Shown: positions 32,506 to 41,323 of the stretch, piece after piece | How positions within the stretch are numbered: the first letter of the stretch is position 1 | Layout of the letters: each line of letters opens with the position of its first letter | From: Peptococcaceae bacterium BICA1-7 | Lineage (GTDB): Bacteria; Bacillota; Desulfotomaculia; Desulfotomaculales; Desulfocucumaceae | DNA length: 64,000 nt | Direction of reading: 5' to 3' | Assembly (NCBI GenBank): GCA_000802095.1 | Contig: JUEB01000016.1 | Span: 1 to 64,000 of the forward strand | The notes under the pieces: generated by a model | Database searches by the model: none | The model's input: only the letters and a program-made list of their open reading frames with translations | Told to the model about the DNA's origin: nothing | Position numbers and translations under genes: made by a program

Positions 32506-34118
32506 ATATTACCATACTGGCGGTAATACTGGTAGGCTATATAGCCGTGGTGACCTACCTGAGCTACATAGGCTACAGGCAGACCCAGAGCGCCGATGAC
32601 TACATGGTGGCCGGGAGGCAGATGAGCGGCTGGGTTATGTCCCTTTCCTACGCCTCCACCTTTATAAGCACCTCTGCCATAGTGGGCTTTGGCGGGGCTG
32701 CCGGGGTATTTGGCTTCACCCTTATGTGGCTATCGTTTTTTAATATAATATTGGGGATATTTGTGTCCTTCATCTTTCTGGGAGAGCCCATCCGGAGGAT
32801 GACCACCAACCTGGGCACCAGCACCCTGGCCTCCATGCTGGGCGAGAGATTCCAGTCAAAGTTCATAACCTGGTTTATAGGCCTTATGATTTTCCTGCTG
32901 ATGCCGGCATACACCGGTGTGGTGCTCATCGGGGGAGCCCGTTTTGTAGAGGAATCTCTGAAAATTGACTTTAACCTGGCCCTTTTGTTTCTGGCCCTGA
33001 TCATAGCCCTATATGTTGGGTGGGGCGGTTTAAAGGGGATAATGTACGCCGATGCCTTTATGTGTGGCATGATGATACTGGGCATGGTGGTGCTGCTGTA
33101 TAAGACCTACGCTGTGGTGGGCGGGGTGACCGCCGGACACCAGGCTCTGACCTCCATGGCCAGCCTGGTTCCTGAAAACCTGGCCAAGGGAGGGCACCTT
33201 GGCTGGACGGCCATGCCCACACTGGGATCTCCCATCTGGTGGTCTGTAATAAGTACCATTGTGATGGGTGTGGGCATAGGGGTGCTGGCCCAGCCCCAGC
33301 TTATCCTGCGCTTCCTTACCGTGCCCAACAAGAGGGCCCTCAACCGGGCGGTGCTGACCGGAGGGGTGTGTATTTTCCTGTTTACCGGCACTGCCTTTAT
33401 GGTAGGCCCTCTTACCAATGTTTATTTTCATGAAACACTGGGCCAAATCTCCATTGCGGTGGCCAAGGGCAATACCGACCTGATTATTCCTTCCTTCATC
33501 AATGCCGTGATGCCCCCGGCCTATATTTATCTGTTTATGGTGACCCTTCTTTCAGCCTGCATCACTACGGTGAACGGACTTGTTCACGTGCAGAGCGTGG
33601 CCTTTTCCCGGGACCTGATGGCCACCTGGAATGTTAAGGCCAGCCCCCTGACACTTTCCCGTATCGGTGTTGCCTTAGGCACTATTGGCGCTGTGGCGAT
33701 GGCCTATTCGCTGCCCCCCAGCATTATTGCCAGGGCTACCGCCTTCTGGTTCGGCATATGCGCCGCTGGAATATTGCCCGTACTGATTGGGGCCATATTC
33801 TGGAAAAGGGTTACCAAACCGGCAGCGGTTTGGAGTGTGGCCCTGGGCTACGGTGTTTCCATATTCGGCTTTGTTTTCCTGCACGCTTCCGAGGCCGTGC
33901 CCTTCAAAATCTGCCAGGCTATTTTTGGGAAGCCCACCCTTTTGGGATTCCCATGGACCCATGTGGACCCGCTTTTCTATAGCATAGTGGTATCCTCCCT
34001 GGCCCTGGTGGTGATTACCCTTCTGACCAGCCCCCTTCCCAAAGACCATGTGGAAAGGTGCTTCCGCAAGGCCGGCGCAGGGGCCGACCTGGGTACCGGC
34101 AGACAGGTTGGGGCATAG
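32502..34118 (+). CDS. Sodium:solute symporter (SSS family)
   Basis: A 538-residue transporter with about 13 transmembrane helices. SADDYMVAGRQMSGWVMSLS near the N-terminus is the SSS signature and SYASTFISTSAIVGFGG contains residues of the first broken helix and sodium sites. The family includes PutP, PanF and related carriers. The specific substrate is unknown. A T-box with a Phe-type specifier upstream suggests an amino acid, possibly Phe or a relative. The GTG start overlaps the accessory gene by four bases. A terminator follows at 34142. Confidence 0.9.
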   Translation: MNITILAVILVGYIAVVTYLSYIGYRQTQSADDYMVAGRQMSGWVMSLSYASTFISTSAIVGFGGAAGVFGFTLMWLSFFNIILGIFVSFIFLGEPIRRMTTNLGTSTLASMLGERFQSKFITWFIGLMIFLLMPAYTGVVLIGGARFVEESLKIDFNLALLFLALIIALYVGWGGLKGIMYADAFMCGMMILGMVVLLYKTYAVVGGVTAGHQALTSMASLVPENLAKGGHLGWTAMPTLGSPIWWSVISTIVMGVGIGVLAQPQLILRFLTVPNKRALNRAVLTGGVCIFLFTGTAFMVGPLTNVYFHETLGQISIAVAKGNTDLIIPSFINAVMPPAYIYLFMVTLLSACITTVNGLVHVQSVAFSRDLMATWNVKASPLTLSRIGVALGTIGAVAMAYSLPPSIIARATAFWFGICAAGILPVLIGAIFWKRVTKPAAVWSVALGYGVSIFGFVFLHASEAVPFKICQAIFGKPTLLGFPWTHVDPLFYSIVVSSLALVVITLLTSPLPKDHVERCFRKAGAGADLGTGRQVGA

Positions 34119-34141
34119 CCTACTGTTTAGCATTGCAAAAA

Positions 34142-34178
34142 AGGGGCGCTGTGAAAAATAACAGGCGCCTCTTTTTTC
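34142..34178 (+). terminator. Terminator of the symporter operon
   Basis: AGGGGCGC and GCGCCTCT (one G-T pair) with a 15-base loop, followed by T residues. Confidence 0.7.
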
Positions 34179-34255
34179 TTCCAAAAAGCTATTGTATTTT
34201 GGTGGACATATGTGTTTAAATTACAGAAGCTGTTGGCCCCAGTGGGGTCCAGGTC

Positions 34256-34283
34256 TTGACAAATATTTTTCATGTGTTAGTAT
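34256..34283 (+). promoter_or_regulatory. Promoter of rplU-rpmA
   Basis: TTGACA (34256-34261), 16-base spacer, TAGTAT (34278-34283), directly before the L21 leader. Confidence 0.7.
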
Positions 34284-34289
34284 ATAGTA

Positions 34290-34385
34290 TTGTAGGCTAC
34301 AAGTGACCACCGCACGGGGCAGGTTAAAAAACGGCAGTGCCGTACCTGGTTCGGCGAGTCCTGAAATTTAAAAGGGGGAGGTAGA
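34290..34385 (+). ncRNA. L21 ribosomal protein leader
   Basis: The sequence between promoter and rplU shows the known L21 leader pattern: GTAGGCTACAAGTGACCACC, CGGGGCAGGTT, CCGTACCTGGTTCGGCGAG and TCCTGAAATTT before a GGGGGAGG ribosome site. In Firmicutes this leader probably mediates feedback by a ribosomal protein. Recognition is by eye. Confidence 0.75.
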
Positions 34386-34387
34386 AA

Positions 34388-34699
34388 ATGTACGCACTTA
34401 TTGAGACTGGTGGAAAGCAGTTCAAGGTACAGGAGGGGGACACCCTTTATGTGGAGCTGCTTAAAAATGAGCCCGGTGAAATGGTGGAGATAGGCAGTGT
34501 TCTGGCTGTGGAAAAGGACGGCAAGCTGGTAGTGGGTTCTCCCACGGTGAGCGGGGCCAAAGTTACTCTTAAGGTTGTACGCCACGGTAGAGGACCTAAA
34601 ATTATTGTTTTCAAGTATAAGGCCAAGAAGAATTACCGGCGCAAAACCGGCCACCGCCAGCCCTTTACCCAGGTTACGGTGGAAAAGATAGAGGCATAG
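34388..34699 (+). CDS. rplU: Large ribosomal subunit protein bL21
   Basis: A 103-residue protein that binds 23S rRNA in the large subunit. [18 protein letters not shown] at the start and [18 protein letters not shown] at the end are diagnostic. The length is normal. GGGGGAGG precedes it. It is followed by rpmA after only 35 bases, with no prp/ysxB gene between them. Confidence 0.99.
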   Translation: MYALIETGGKQFKVQEGDTLYVELLKNEPGEMVEIGSVLAVEKDGKLVVGSPTVSGAKVTLKVVRHGRGPKIIVFKYKAKKNYRRKTGHRQPFTQVTVEKIEA

Positions 34700-34734
34700 C
34701 GATAAGTTTTTGTTATTAACGGAGGTGAGATTGA

Positions 34735-35004
34735 ATGGCTCATAAGAAGGGTGTTGGCAGTTCGAGGAACGGCCGCGACTCCAAGCCGAAGATGCTGGGG
34801 GTAAAGAGCGCTGACGGTCAGTTCGTCTCTGCTGGATCGATTATAGTGCGTCAGCGGGGCACCAGGATTCATCCGGGCATCAATGTAGGCAGGGGCAGGG
34901 ATGATACCCTGTTTGCCAAGACAGATGGTGTGGTTGAGTTTATAACCAGGGGTAATGACAAGAAAGAAGTAAATATAGTTCCGCCTCAGGCTGAGGTTGT
35001 ATAG
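34735..35004 (+). CDS. rpmA: Large ribosomal subunit protein bL27
   Basis: An 89-residue protein near the peptidyl transferase centre. The mature N-terminus [19 protein letters not shown] is encoded directly, without the roughly 9-residue leader ending FFA that many Firmicutes carry and that Prp cleaves. This agrees with the absence of prp upstream. The conserved [20 protein letters not shown] core is present. GGAGGTGAG precedes the ATG. Confidence 0.99.
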   Translation: MAHKKGVGSSRNGRDSKPKMLGVKSADGQFVSAGSIIVRQRGTRIHPGINVGRGRDDTLFAKTDGVVEFITRGNDKKEVNIVPPQAEVV

Positions 35005-35014
35005 CTAAAGCAAA

Positions 35015-35050
35015 GAGCCTGCCCCAAAAGGGCAGGCTATATTTTTTTAC
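35015..35050 (+). terminator. Terminator of rplU-rpmA
   Basis: AGCCTGCCC, five bases, GGGCAGGCT, then a T run. Confidence 0.85.
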
Positions 35051-35157
35051 ATAGCAAATTTTTCCCATTAAAACTGTAACAAATTACCACTCAAGAAAAA
35101 CAAAAGGGGAAACGAAAATAATAGCAGGGGATTTTATTAAAATATACGGGGGTCAAC

Positions 35158-35490
35158 ATGGCGGAGGATTTATTAGGGTACAGAATTAGAAAACAGTTTT
35201 CCTCAATTGATAATCTGATTACCGAGCTGGTGATCACCAGAAAGTATATCTGCTCGGCCAAGGCAGGTTTTATCCGCTGCCGGGAGCACCTTTCGGTGGT
35301 TTCGAAGGCCGGCGGACAGCCTGGCAGTGATCAGGATTTTATGAAGAGCCAGGAGCAGCTTTTAAACAGGCTTAAACTGGTGGAAAAAAGGATAAAAAGG
35401 CAGTTGCGGGAATCTGCAAGGGAACTGGGTCACATCTGCAGCCAGGACTGTTTAGATGGGCAGCCTTCACAGAGAAAGATGCAAAGATAA
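35158..35490 (+). CDS. Helical hypothetical protein
   Basis: A 110-residue, highly basic, helical protein (LLGYRIRKQFSSIDNLITEL, then EQLLNRLKLVEKRIKRQLRE). Cysteines near the N- and C-terminal parts (KYICSAKAGFIRC and HICSQDC) are of unknown role. No family recognised. In many Firmicutes obgE follows rpmA; here this ORF takes that place. A terminator follows at 35489. It may be a small regulator or a phage-like factor; function unknown. Confidence 0.65.
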   Translation: MAEDLLGYRIRKQFSSIDNLITELVITRKYICSAKAGFIRCREHLSVVSKAGGQPGSDQDFMKSQEQLLNRLKLVEKRIKRQLRESARELGHICSQDCLDGQPSQRKMQR

Positions 35491-35514
35491 ACCCTCCAGC
35501 TGGAGGGTTTATTC
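35489..35514. terminator. Terminator
   Basis: AAACCCTCCAGCTGGAGGGTTT is a perfect palindrome followed by T-rich sequence. It lies between the convergent hypothetical gene and the aminotransferase fusion. Confidence 0.8.
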
Positions 35515-35553
35515 TTTATTAATAGCTGACGGCCAGCCGCCCGTAGGGCGGTT

Positions 35554-38196
35554 TTAGCTTATTGATCCGCACCTCAGTGAGTTTTCGGTCCGGGACCGGG
35601 CCTCGGCCACCTTGCGCCACTCCTCCTCGCTCAGGGGGAGGTCGAAGCTGCGCAGCTGGGCCAGGTCAAAACCGTGTCTGGCTGCAAGCTGCCTCAAATA
35701 GATCATGTTGTCCAGGGATAGGTAGGCCCCCAGGCTCATGTCGGTATAGTGGTGCTCCAGGGCCAGCATCATGGTTTCGGCCATGCAGGCATACGCCAGG
35801 CCTGGCTCAAAGCCGAAATCCCAGCCCAGGGACGGGCGGCCAGGAACAGCTACCACTCCACCGTCGATAACCAGAACATCAGGCCTTATCTGCCTCAGGG
35901 AGGGGCGGACATTTGAGGGCTTGGATATGTCGCATATGATGGCCCCCGGGGCCACCCACATGGGATTGATCAGGTCATCCACACTGTTGGTGGCCGTTAT
36001 TACCACCTGGGCCTCAGGTAGAGCCTGGGCCAGCTCTGTGGTGATCAGAAGATAGCCCTCTTTTTCAAGTTCCTCCTCAACAGGCAGCCAGTCCTCGGTG
36101 GTGGCGCCGGTGGAAGGGAGGTCCATCTGCAGCAGCCGGGCTCCCAGGCTGGAGGGTGAGGGGGTCCACCCCCCGGAGGCCTGTTTGGCCAGGTGCAGGC
36201 AGATATCCGCACCCACCCTCCTGAGCCTGCGGGCGCTGGCCTGGGGATGGCGGGAATTGCCCACCAGTATAATGCGCTGCATCTCTTCGGACAGCAGTAT
36301 GGCCAGTGTTCTCCCGATGGAGCCGGTGGCTCCGATAATGGCTGCAGAACACCGTCCCAGGTCCAGGGAGAATCTACTGGCCGCCAGCTTGACGGCCTCC
36401 ACCCCGGATACCACGGTGTAGCTGTTTCCGGTGGTGAGAGGAAGAAACTTTCCCTGCAGAAGTGTGCCGCTGCGTGAAACCACCGATGTGTAGGCCCCCA
36501 GGCCCACCAGGCGGGCTCCCCGGCGGAGGGCAAGATCCAGTGCCTTTTCAAGCTCACCCAGAATAATTTTGCTATCGATCTCCATCATTTCCCTGGCGGT
36601 GTGCGGCAGTGTGATAAATTCCCCGTACGCGCGGTGGCCGGTTTTGGATACCACAGTGGTTCTTCCTATTACAAAGGGCTCCAGTATAAGGCTGCCTATA
36701 TCGGCCAGCCTCTGCAGCTTATCCTCCGGCAGAGCCTTCAGGCTGGGATCAAACTGGTGAAAATTATATAGGTCCAGCGGGTGGATAAGGAAGGCGAAGC
36801 GCCCCTCTTTGGGGTCCTCTGAGGGCTGGTAGCGCTCCCAGGGGTGCGCCTCAACAGAGGTTCTGCCGTAATCCGCCCCCTGATCCAGCTCCAGCATGGG
36901 CCTCATTATTTCTATGGTGTTTCCTGCATCCAGTATGGCTAAAACATTTTCCAGAGACTTGAGGGCCATGCTGCACTCCTCCCAGGTTACGGTAAGGGAA
37001 GGCTCTATGCGGATGACTCTGTTTCCGTTAAGGGTGGGTGCCACTCTTAGCCCTTCCGCGTTAAGAAGGTAGCTTGAAATAAGCGGGGTCAGGTTGTCCT
37101 GCTCGGAAAGCACGCTCAAAAAGCAGCCTGGGAAGTCGGGCCTGCTCATTTCAAACTCCATGCCCAGCATATAGCCCCGCCCCCGGACCCCCTTCAGCAC
37201 CCTGGGGAACCGTTTCTGCAGCGCCTCCAGGGACTCCCGCAGGCGGCGCCCGTTTTCCCTTACCTGCCGGATCAGGGCCTGGCTGTCTCTGGTCAGCAGG
37301 TCCATAACTTTAATGCCCACACGGCAGCCAGGGGTATTGGCGGCAAAGGTGGAGGAGTGCCTTTCTCCGAACTCCCTGGTATAGGCAGCGGAGGTGGAAA
37401 GGCAGGCCCCTATGGGGTAAAGCCCTCCTCCCAGCGCCTTGGCCAGGAGAAGCAGGTCGGGTGTTACGTTTTCCTCCTCGCAGGCAAAAAGACTGCCAGT
37501 CCGGCCCAATCCTGTCTGTATCTCATCAAGTATAAAAAGCACCCCGTGCTGCCGGCAAAGACCGGCGGCTGCAGCCAGGTATCCGGGCTGAGGCACCACT
37601 ATGCCGCCCTCGCCCTGTATTGGCTCCAGTATTAAGGCCGCATAATCGCCGCCGCTGTTATTAAGCTCTTCCCGGAGGGCCTCCAGGTCATTATATGGAA
37701 TGGCCTTAAAGCCTTCTACCGGGGCCCCGAAGGGAGTCTGGTAATGCTCTCTGCCGGTAGCTGAAAGAGCGCCCAGTGTCTTGCCGTGGAAGCTGTTTTC
37801 GGTGCTCAGTATGCCGTTTCTTCCGGTGGCCGACCGGGCCATTTTAATGGCGGCCTCCACTGCCTCTGCGCCGCTGTTGGTGAAGGTCACATACTCCAGT
37901 CCTGCCGGGGCCGCCTCAACAAGAAGGCGGGCCAGCTCACCGGCGGCCTCCAGGGCCGAGGGCTGGATGAAGCTGGGCTCCCCGGAAAGGCGCACCTGAT
38001 CCAGGGCCTCCCATATTTCCGGGGGGTTGTAGCCAAAGGGAAGAGCCCCGTAGGAGGCGATAAAGTCCAGATATCGGCCGCCCCCGGAGTCGTACAGGTA
38101 ATGGCCCTCCCCCCGGGTAAATACCTTGTCCATGCGCATCTGTTCCAGAAGTTCCCCCAGGTGGGGGTTGACATACCGTGTATATTTATGCATCAT
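35554..38196 (-). CDS. Class III aminotransferase fused to an acyl-ACP-reductase-like domain
   Basis: An 880-residue two-domain protein. Residues 1-430 are a fold-type I PLP aminotransferase of the ornithine/acetylornithine type: NSGAEAVEAAIKMARSATGR, the PLP aspartate region ILDEIQTGLGRTGSLFACEE and the lysine segment TPDLLLLAKALGGGLYPIGA. Residues about 450-870 resemble cyanobacterial acyl-ACP reductase: GLGAYTSVVSRSGTLLQGK, TTGNSYTVVSGVEAV and the NAD(P) loop AAIIGATGSIGRTLAILL, then DISKPSNVRPSL. The pairing suggests reduction of an acyl thioester to an aldehyde followed by amination to an amine. This is inference. It lies 82 bases downstream of an HTH regulator on the same strand. Confidence 0.85.
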   Translation of the reverse strand: MMHKYTRYVNPHLGELLEQMRMDKVFTRGEGHYLYDSGGGRYLDFIASYGALPFGYNPPEIWEALDQVRLSGEPSFIQPSALEAAGELARLLVEAAPAGLEYVTFTNSGAEAVEAAIKMARSATGRNGILSTENSFHGKTLGALSATGREHYQTPFGAPVEGFKAIPYNDLEALREELNNSGGDYAALILEPIQGEGGIVVPQPGYLAAAAGLCRQHGVLFILDEIQTGLGRTGSLFACEEENVTPDLLLLAKALGGGLYPIGACLSTSAAYTREFGERHSSTFAANTPGCRVGIKVMDLLTRDSQALIRQVRENGRRLRESLEALQKRFPRVLKGVRGRGYMLGMEFEMSRPDFPGCFLSVLSEQDNLTPLISSYLLNAEGLRVAPTLNGNRVIRIEPSLTVTWEECSMALKSLENVLAILDAGNTIEIMRPMLELDQGADYGRTSVEAHPWERYQPSEDPKEGRFAFLIHPLDLYNFHQFDPSLKALPEDKLQRLADIGSLILEPFVIGRTTVVSKTGHRAYGEFITLPHTAREMMEIDSKIILGELEKALDLALRRGARLVGLGAYTSVVSRSGTLLQGKFLPLTTGNSYTVVSGVEAVKLAASRFSLDLGRCSAAIIGATGSIGRTLAILLSEEMQRIILVGNSRHPQASARRLRRVGADICLHLAKQASGGWTPSPSSLGARLLQMDLPSTGATTEDWLPVEEELEKEGYLLITTELAQALPEAQVVITATNSVDDLINPMWVAPGAIICDISKPSNVRPSLRQIRPDVLVIDGGVVAVPGRPSLGWDFGFEPGLAYACMAETMMLALEHHYTDMSLGAYLSLDNMIYLRQLAARHGFDLAQLRSFDLPLSEEEWRKVAEARSRTENSLRCGSIS

Positions 38197-38278
38197 AAAA
38201 GACCTCTTTTTTTATTATGCCTGCTTGTTTGCGGCAGGTGAATGTTTGGTGAGTACAGCTGTACATAGCAGATAGGAG

Positions 38279-38809
38279 TCAGCCGGCGTTTTTAAGCTGT
38301 ACCACCAGCTGCCTGAGCTGGTCCGGGTTGACCCAGCGGTCTTCTTTGAGTGGGGATATACCTATCTCCCAGCTGATCACCTTGGGGCCCAGTATGGCCT
38401 CCACCAGCTTTATGCGCATGTCCGATCCGATGAAAATAACTGTGTCATAGCTCTTGACCTGGGAAATAAGTGACATGAAGTGGTTTATCAGATCAGCTCC
38501 ATTTTTTTCCTCTACAAAGCTCCAGCGCTCTTTTTCATTCATGAGCAATATAAAATCAACCCCGCCGGCCCTGGCCACATCGGTAAGTTCTCTGGCGTTG
38601 GCCACGGGAAACCCAATTAGTGCCACCTGGGGCCCTTTCCTTATTTCCCCCAGGCTTTCCAGGCGTGATACCAGGGTTCTGTCCACTCCAAGGCGGTCAG
38701 CCACCTCCTGCTGAGACATCCCTTCCTGCCTCAGCCTTAGTATCTCGTCCACCGTGCGGTGAATGCGCTCGGCGTTAAGCACCTTGTCACCTATGCGGAT
38801 GAAATTCAT
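38279..38809 (-). CDS. HTH regulator upstream of the aminotransferase fusion
   Basis: A 176-residue protein. The N-terminal third has a helix-turn-helix (GMSQQEVADRLGVDRTLVSR) and the remainder an alpha/beta domain with a Rossmann-like pattern (QVALIGFPVANARELTDVAR and DTVIFIGSDMRIKLVEAILG). The C-terminal domain may sense a ligand. It is not a standard family that I recognise. The ATG at 38809 with AAGGAG 7 bases upstream is preferred; a longer frame to 38842 has no ribosome site. It precedes the fusion gene on the same strand and probably controls it. Confidence 0.75.
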   Translation of the reverse strand: MNFIRIGDKVLNAERIHRTVDEILRLRQEGMSQQEVADRLGVDRTLVSRLESLGEIRKGPQVALIGFPVANARELTDVARAGGVDFILLMNEKERWSFVEEKNGADLINHFMSLISQVKSYDTVIFIGSDMRIKLVEAILGPKVISWEIGISPLKEDRWVNPDQLRQLVVQLKNAG

Positions 38810-39051
38810 AACAATCTCCTTTGTGCACAAATTTGTGCTCAATAATATTCTACCATAACCGGCTGCAAATACAAGGACCGGAAGGTAGTAGAGACAGAGG
38901 CGGCGGAAAAGCTTTTTTATTGATAAGTATAGTATTGACAGAAGTGTCCGAAAACATTTTTTCCCTTTAGCGGGGCAGGCAATCCAAACACGGAAGGTTT
39001 GGGGAGTTGAAAATAGAAATAGGTACTATAGTGATAGGGCGGTGAGGTTAA

Positions 39052-39909
39052 ATGGCCCGGGGGCAGGGCAGCAGGGAAAAAGTAAAGATATGGCGTTTGC
39101 CACGCCTGGGAGGGCTGGAGCTGATGCGTGCGGCTTATGTAAACCAGTCCTTCCCCAGGCACTTTCACCGGCGCTTTGCCCTGGGTGTTATCGAGGGGGG
39201 GGCGCTGGGGTTCAGCTACCGGGGGGAAAGGTTGGTGGCCCACGCAGGGTGTATTAACCTGGCCAATCCAGGAGAGGCTCATACTGGAAGCGCTGCTTCA
39301 CCGGAGGGCTGGGTCTACCGGATGTTTTACATGGACCCTGCGCTTCTGCGGCAGGCCGCCTCGGAAGCAGCCGGACGCCCATGGGAACAGCCGTACTTCC
39401 GGCCCGGGGTAATCAGGGATGATCACCTGGCCTGGCTTATCCGCAGCCTGCATATGGCCATGGAAAGTACCGGCGGATCTTTTCTGGAACAGGAGACCCT
39501 TTTCCTTTGGACGCTCACCCAGCTGTTGCTGCGGCACGGGGAGGAATGTAAGGTTCCCGGCCCGCCTGGACGGGAGCACCTGGCAGTGAAAAGGGCAAGG
39601 GAGTACATAGAGTCCAATTATTCCGGAGAGGTATCGCTAAAGGATCTGTGCGGCGCGGCCTGTCTAAGCCCCTTTCACTTGACCCGGGTATTTTCCAGAG
39701 ATCTGGGCATACCTCCCCATGTTTATCTTACTCAGGTCCGGGTGGACAGGGCCAGGGATTTGCTGGCCAGGGGACTGCCCCCCGCCGAGGTGGCCTGCGC
39801 AGCCGGCTTCTCCGACCAGAGCCACCTGACCAGGCATTTTAAAAGAATAACCGGCATCACTCCCGGTCAGTACAGCCACTCAGTGCGGGAGAGCCGCTCC
39901 CATTTTTAG
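39052..39909 (+). CDS. AraC-family transcriptional regulator with cupin sensor
   Basis: A 285-residue regulator. The N-terminal sensor has FPRHFHRRFALGVIEGGALG and NPGEAHTGSA, the cupin-like pattern seen also at 17188. The C-terminal AraC double HTH has VSLKDLCGAACLSPFHLTRVF and AEVACAAGFSDQSHLTRHFK. No target gene is adjacent on the same strand. The nearest is the divergent HTH regulator/fusion operon, so it might also act there. Start ATG 39052 after a GGTGAGG site. A terminator follows. Confidence 0.9.
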   Translation: MARGQGSREKVKIWRLPRLGGLELMRAAYVNQSFPRHFHRRFALGVIEGGALGFSYRGERLVAHAGCINLANPGEAHTGSAASPEGWVYRMFYMDPALLRQAASEAAGRPWEQPYFRPGVIRDDHLAWLIRSLHMAMESTGGSFLEQETLFLWTLTQLLLRHGEECKVPGPPGREHLAVKRAREYIESNYSGEVSLKDLCGAACLSPFHLTRVFSRDLGIPPHVYLTQVRVDRARDLLARGLPPAEVACAAGFSDQSHLTRHFKRITGITPGQYSHSVRESRSHF

Positions 39910-39920
39910 TAGAAATGATA

Positions 39921-39947
39921 AAGCAACCCTTTTAGGGTTGCTTTTTT
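39921..39947 (+). terminator. Terminator of the AraC gene
   Basis: AAGCAACCCT, TT, AGGGTTGCTT, then T residues. Confidence 0.8.
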
Positions 39948-39949
39948 AA

Positions 39950-40500
39950 TGTTTTCAGTGAAAGCATGCCAGGTAAATGTTGCGGCTTAAGGTCCGGTAG
40001 GATTTCCCAGAAAGCTACCCGTCGTTGCCGCACGGGCGGTTTCCCTTTAAAGCCTCTCCGGGCGCTAAGCCCGGGACCGGATTGCCACTGAGTCCGCACT
40101 GCAATCCCCGGTCTGCCCCATCCTGATGATGGACAGCCTAGAAGTTTTCCTTGACGGCGACCCCTCTTACTAGCCTCTTTTGCAGTCAACGGTTTCAGGA
40201 TAAATCCATCCCCCGCAGCCACTTCAAGGCGGGCTACACTGCACGCAGCGTCTACCACATGCAGGTTCACACCCCGGGCGTAAGCTTTTGTTGTTCACCT
40301 GCGCTCCGGGTCTCCACGGAAACAGGGACATCATACATGCCTTTGTATTTAGCCCTGGATCCTTAACTCCCAGCACCAGCCCCCGATGGCGTCGAAAGCC
40401 AGCACCAGGAACTTCATCGATGTGCCCTTGGCGGATTTTTAGCCCCGCCTTCGCAAGAGGTTATCCGACTAGGATACTGCTTCACTGATTGTTTAATTGT
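39950..40500 (-). other. Structured GC-rich region, probably a decayed mobile element
   Basis: About 550 bases without a convincing gene. Several hairpins follow one another: GACCGGATTGC with GCAATCCCCGGTC (40076-40113), CGGGC with GCCCG near 40058-40072, CCCGT with ACGGG near 40017-40035. Read on the minus strand, a frame (VVDAACSVARLEVAAGDGF and so on) is open but unlike known proteins. The layout (a decayed coding tail followed by stable hairpins) recalls the right end and guide RNA of TnpB/IS605-type elements. This is a weak analogy. Confidence 0.3.
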
Positions 40501-40558
40501 TTAGTAAAATAATTTTATCATGGTTCATTATAGTTGTAAAAGCCGGTTTATTATCAAT

Positions 40559-41158
40559 TCAGGCCGAATTTCGAGACATCAGGGGAGTGACTAGGTAATC
40601 CGCATAGAATTGGCCAATTTCTTGCAGAGACATAGGTCCCTCTTCGGAATACCAGCGCCCAATCCAGTTGGCCGCACCCATAATGAGGTTGATCACAACC
40701 TTAACCGGAACTTCCCGGAAAATGCGCCTACTAATGCCATCCCTGATTATCCCGGCAATGAAATTTTCATACAAATCTCTCTTTTTTATTATTATGTCGG
40801 AGTATTTGTCTTCCAGCTCGTAATCGCTGCCAAGGGTTACGGTTACAAGATTAAATTCACTCATCAGTGTTTCTATGTGCTCCTTTATTACCTCCTTTAG
40901 CATAGCGTCAGGCGGCAATTCAGAGTCCCTGACCTTTTCAATGTTTTCCAGCAGCAGATTCATGGCCATGTCGTGACACTGGAAAAGAAGGTCCTGCTTG
41001 CTGCTGATGTAATAATATATACTCCCCTTGGTGTATTTTAATTCCCTGGCAATCTCGTCTAAGGTGGCGTCGTGGTATCCTTTTTCACTAAAAAGCCTGG
41101 CGGCTGTCTTCAGTATATTCAGTCTCCGCTCTGCTGCCCTTTCCTCTCTATAGCTCAT
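40559..41158 (-). CDS. TetR/AcrR-family regulator of the acyl-CoA cluster
   Basis: A 199-residue repressor. The N-terminal HTH (LDEIARELKYTKGSIYYYIS) is TetR-type and the C-terminal half is the helical ligand domain seen in fatty-acid-responsive members such as FadR of Bacillus. It is divergent from the degradation cluster starting at 41462. A 9-bp inverted repeat (41324-41349) in between is its likely operator. The inducer is probably an acyl-CoA intermediate. This is inference from position. GGGGGG precedes the ATG. Confidence 0.9.
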   Translation of the reverse strand: MSYREERAAERRLNILKTAARLFSEKGYHDATLDEIARELKYTKGSIYYYISSKQDLLFQCHDMAMNLLLENIEKVRDSELPPDAMLKEVIKEHIETLMSEFNLVTVTLGSDYELEDKYSDIIIKKRDLYENFIAGIIRDGISRRIFREVPVKVVINLIMGAANWIGRWYSEEGPMSLQEIGQFYADYLVTPLMSRNSA

Positions 41159-41323
41159 GAGTACCCCCCTTTACCGATAATATTAACCTTTTTTCGATAC
41201 AGTTCCTTTTATCCTGGTAAAAAATATCTTCTTAAATAACAATTTGAACCTTGAGTCAATTTTTAAACTATTCAACTCCTTTTTTCTACCACACGAAGCT
41301 TATTTTTGCCCAGTGGGATCAGT

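Noticed and set aside
36045-36557. Open frame of 170 codons inside the aminotransferase fusion, other frame
   Set aside because: Composition is rich in Pro, Trp and Arg as expected of a shadow of a GC-rich gene, and it has no ribosome site.
39932-40270. Minus-strand frame of 112 codons as a real gene
   Set aside because: No ribosome site and no family; it overlaps a series of hairpins and looks like non-coding or decayed sequence.
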